DNA from: Spirochaetaceae bacterium
GTDB taxonomy: Bacteria > Spirochaetota > Spirochaetia > Treponematales > Breznakiellaceae
Direction: 5' to 3'
Assembly (NCBI GenBank): GCA_031284085.1
Contig: JAITAM010000049.1
Coordinates: 1-7,268 of the forward strand
Length of the DNA: 7,268 nt
This document shows positions 6,678-7,268 of this stretch, in pieces. Numbering within the stretch: the stretch's first letter is position 1; each line of letters begins with the position of its first letter. A program made the translations under genes and the position numbers. The notes beneath the pieces were generated by a model that worked only from the letters and a program-made list of their open reading frames with translations, was not told the origin of the DNA and did not search any database.

Positions 6678-7158
6678 CAGGTGCAGGCTGTTTCTCAGGC
6701 ACAGCCTGTTTCAAAGCAGCCGTAGGCTGTTTCAAAGGTTGCTGTATCGGGGAGAGCGTACGGCTTTTTGCCTACAAGAAGCAGCTTGAGGTCTGACCTC
6801 TCAGGCACGGCCTGTTTCTAAGCAGCCGCAGGCTGTTTCAAAGGTTCTTGTATCGGGAATGGAGTACGGCTTTCTGCCTGCAAGAAACAGCTTGAGGTCT
6901 GACCCCTCAGGCACGGCCTGTTTCTAAGCAGTCGCAGACTGTTTCTAAGGTTGTTGTATCAGGAATGGCGTACGGCTTTTTGCCTGCAAGAAACAGCTTG
7001 AGGTCTGACCCCTAAGGCACGGCCTGTTTCTAAGCAGCCGTAGGCTGTTTCAAAGGTTGTTGTATCAGGAATGGCGTACGGCTTTTTGCCTGAGAGAAGC
7101 AGGTGCAGAAACTGGGAACTGGGCGGCACTTCTAAGCAGTTTCGTTGGGATAGGAGTT
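6678..7158. repeat. Tandem array of 106-bp hairpin-bearing units
   Basis: Units start at 6694, 6800, 6906 and 7012, exactly 106 bases apart; the fourth diverges after about 7093. A partial copy precedes them (6678-6695) and a decayed fifth copy follows (about 7118-7158). Each unit opens with two 21-bp sub-repeats: CAGSC, three variable bases, GSCTG, then TTTCWAAG. The remaining 64 bases include GTACGGC, a GGC/GCC pair around T-runs, and GAGGTC-T-GACCTC (a perfect palindrome in unit 1, one mismatch in units 2 and 3). The period is not a multiple of three, and stops interrupt the frames, so this is not a repeat-protein gene. No unique spacers occur, so it is not CRISPR. It lies upstream of gpmI and its function is unknown. 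It resembles REP/BIME-type extragenic palindromes in organisation only. Confidence 0.95.
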
Positions 7159-7177
7159 TTATTAAACTCTATCCTTT
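7148..7177 (+). other. Bulged hairpin between the two repeat arrays
   Basis: GGATA (7148-7152) and GAGTTT (7154-7159) pair with AAACTC (7164-7169) and TATCC (7170-7174), with one bulged G and a four-base loop. TTT follows on the plus strand. It could be a weak terminator, but no gene ends just before it, so it is recorded only as structure. Confidence 0.45.
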
Positions 7178-7190
7178 GAATCGGGGTAGG

Positions 7191-7268
7191 CCAGACCCAA
7201 AACACTCATACTCCAGACCCTAAACACTCATACTCCAGAGCCTGAACAATTCTTACTCCAGACCCAAA
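7191..7268. repeat. 22/23-bp tandem repeat, cut by the window end
   Basis: Units beginning CCAGACCC or CCAGAGCC start at 7191, 7213, 7235 and 7258, with spacings of 22, 22 and 23. After CCAGACCC comes A or T, then AAACACTCATACT. The third unit has diverged (CTGAACAATTCTTACT), and the fourth is truncated by the end of the sequence. It is unrelated in sequence to the 106-bp units. Total copy number and neighbouring gene are not visible. Confidence 0.85.

Noticed and set aside
6694..7268. CRISPR array
   Set aside because: Neither repeat set has unique spacers between conserved repeats; both are plain tandem repeats with periods of 106 and 22/23 bp, and no cas gene is visible.
7191..7268. Minus-strand repeat peptide (GSGV and EYEC motifs) entering from the right edge
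   Set aside because: The 22-bp period shifts frame in each unit and stops appear in every frame within about 20 codons.

Overview
The window looks like chromosomal DNA from a spirochaete, most likely a host-associated Treponema of middling GC. The main support is a short ParC-type topoisomerase subunit resembling the spirochaete form, together with a manganese-type phosphoglycerate mutase and a fragment of a Cthe_2159-like carbohydrate-binding protein. The genus call is recognition from memory, not a database result.

Layout from left to right. Bases 1-432 are the 3' end of a Gly/Ala/Ser-rich, probably exported protein with a carbohydrate-binding beta-structured domain; its start lies outside the window. 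A 96-bp gap with a strong promoter-like sequence leads into a translationally coupled pair. The first gene (529-2118) encodes an integral membrane protein with two DUF1538 repeats, and the second (2118-2813) a cytosolic protein with two P-II-like domains. Two consecutive terminator hairpins close this operon. A monocistronic parC-type gene follows (2936-4882), whose likely promoter overlaps the second terminator. It converges on gpmI (minus strand, 4975-6609), with a bidirectional terminator between the two.

The last 659 bases (6610-7268) hold no gene I can support. They contain the gpmI ribosome binding site and a weak promoter candidate, then a tandem array with an exact 106-bp period (about 6678-7158), then a separate 22/23-bp tandem repeat that runs off the window end. 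Each 106-bp unit opens with two 21-bp sub-repeats, each a five-base-pair hairpin followed by TTTC. One stem position appears as G-C, C-G and T-A in different copies, so pairing is kept while sequence changes. A decayed fifth unit seems to have lost its hairpin sequences.

The two most interesting points are the hairpin array and the membrane/P-II pair. In the pair both partners are internally duplicated, which suggests a P-II-type sensor controlling a membrane transporter of unknown substrate. The parC and gpmI genes are ordinary housekeeping genes with a few residue-level oddities.
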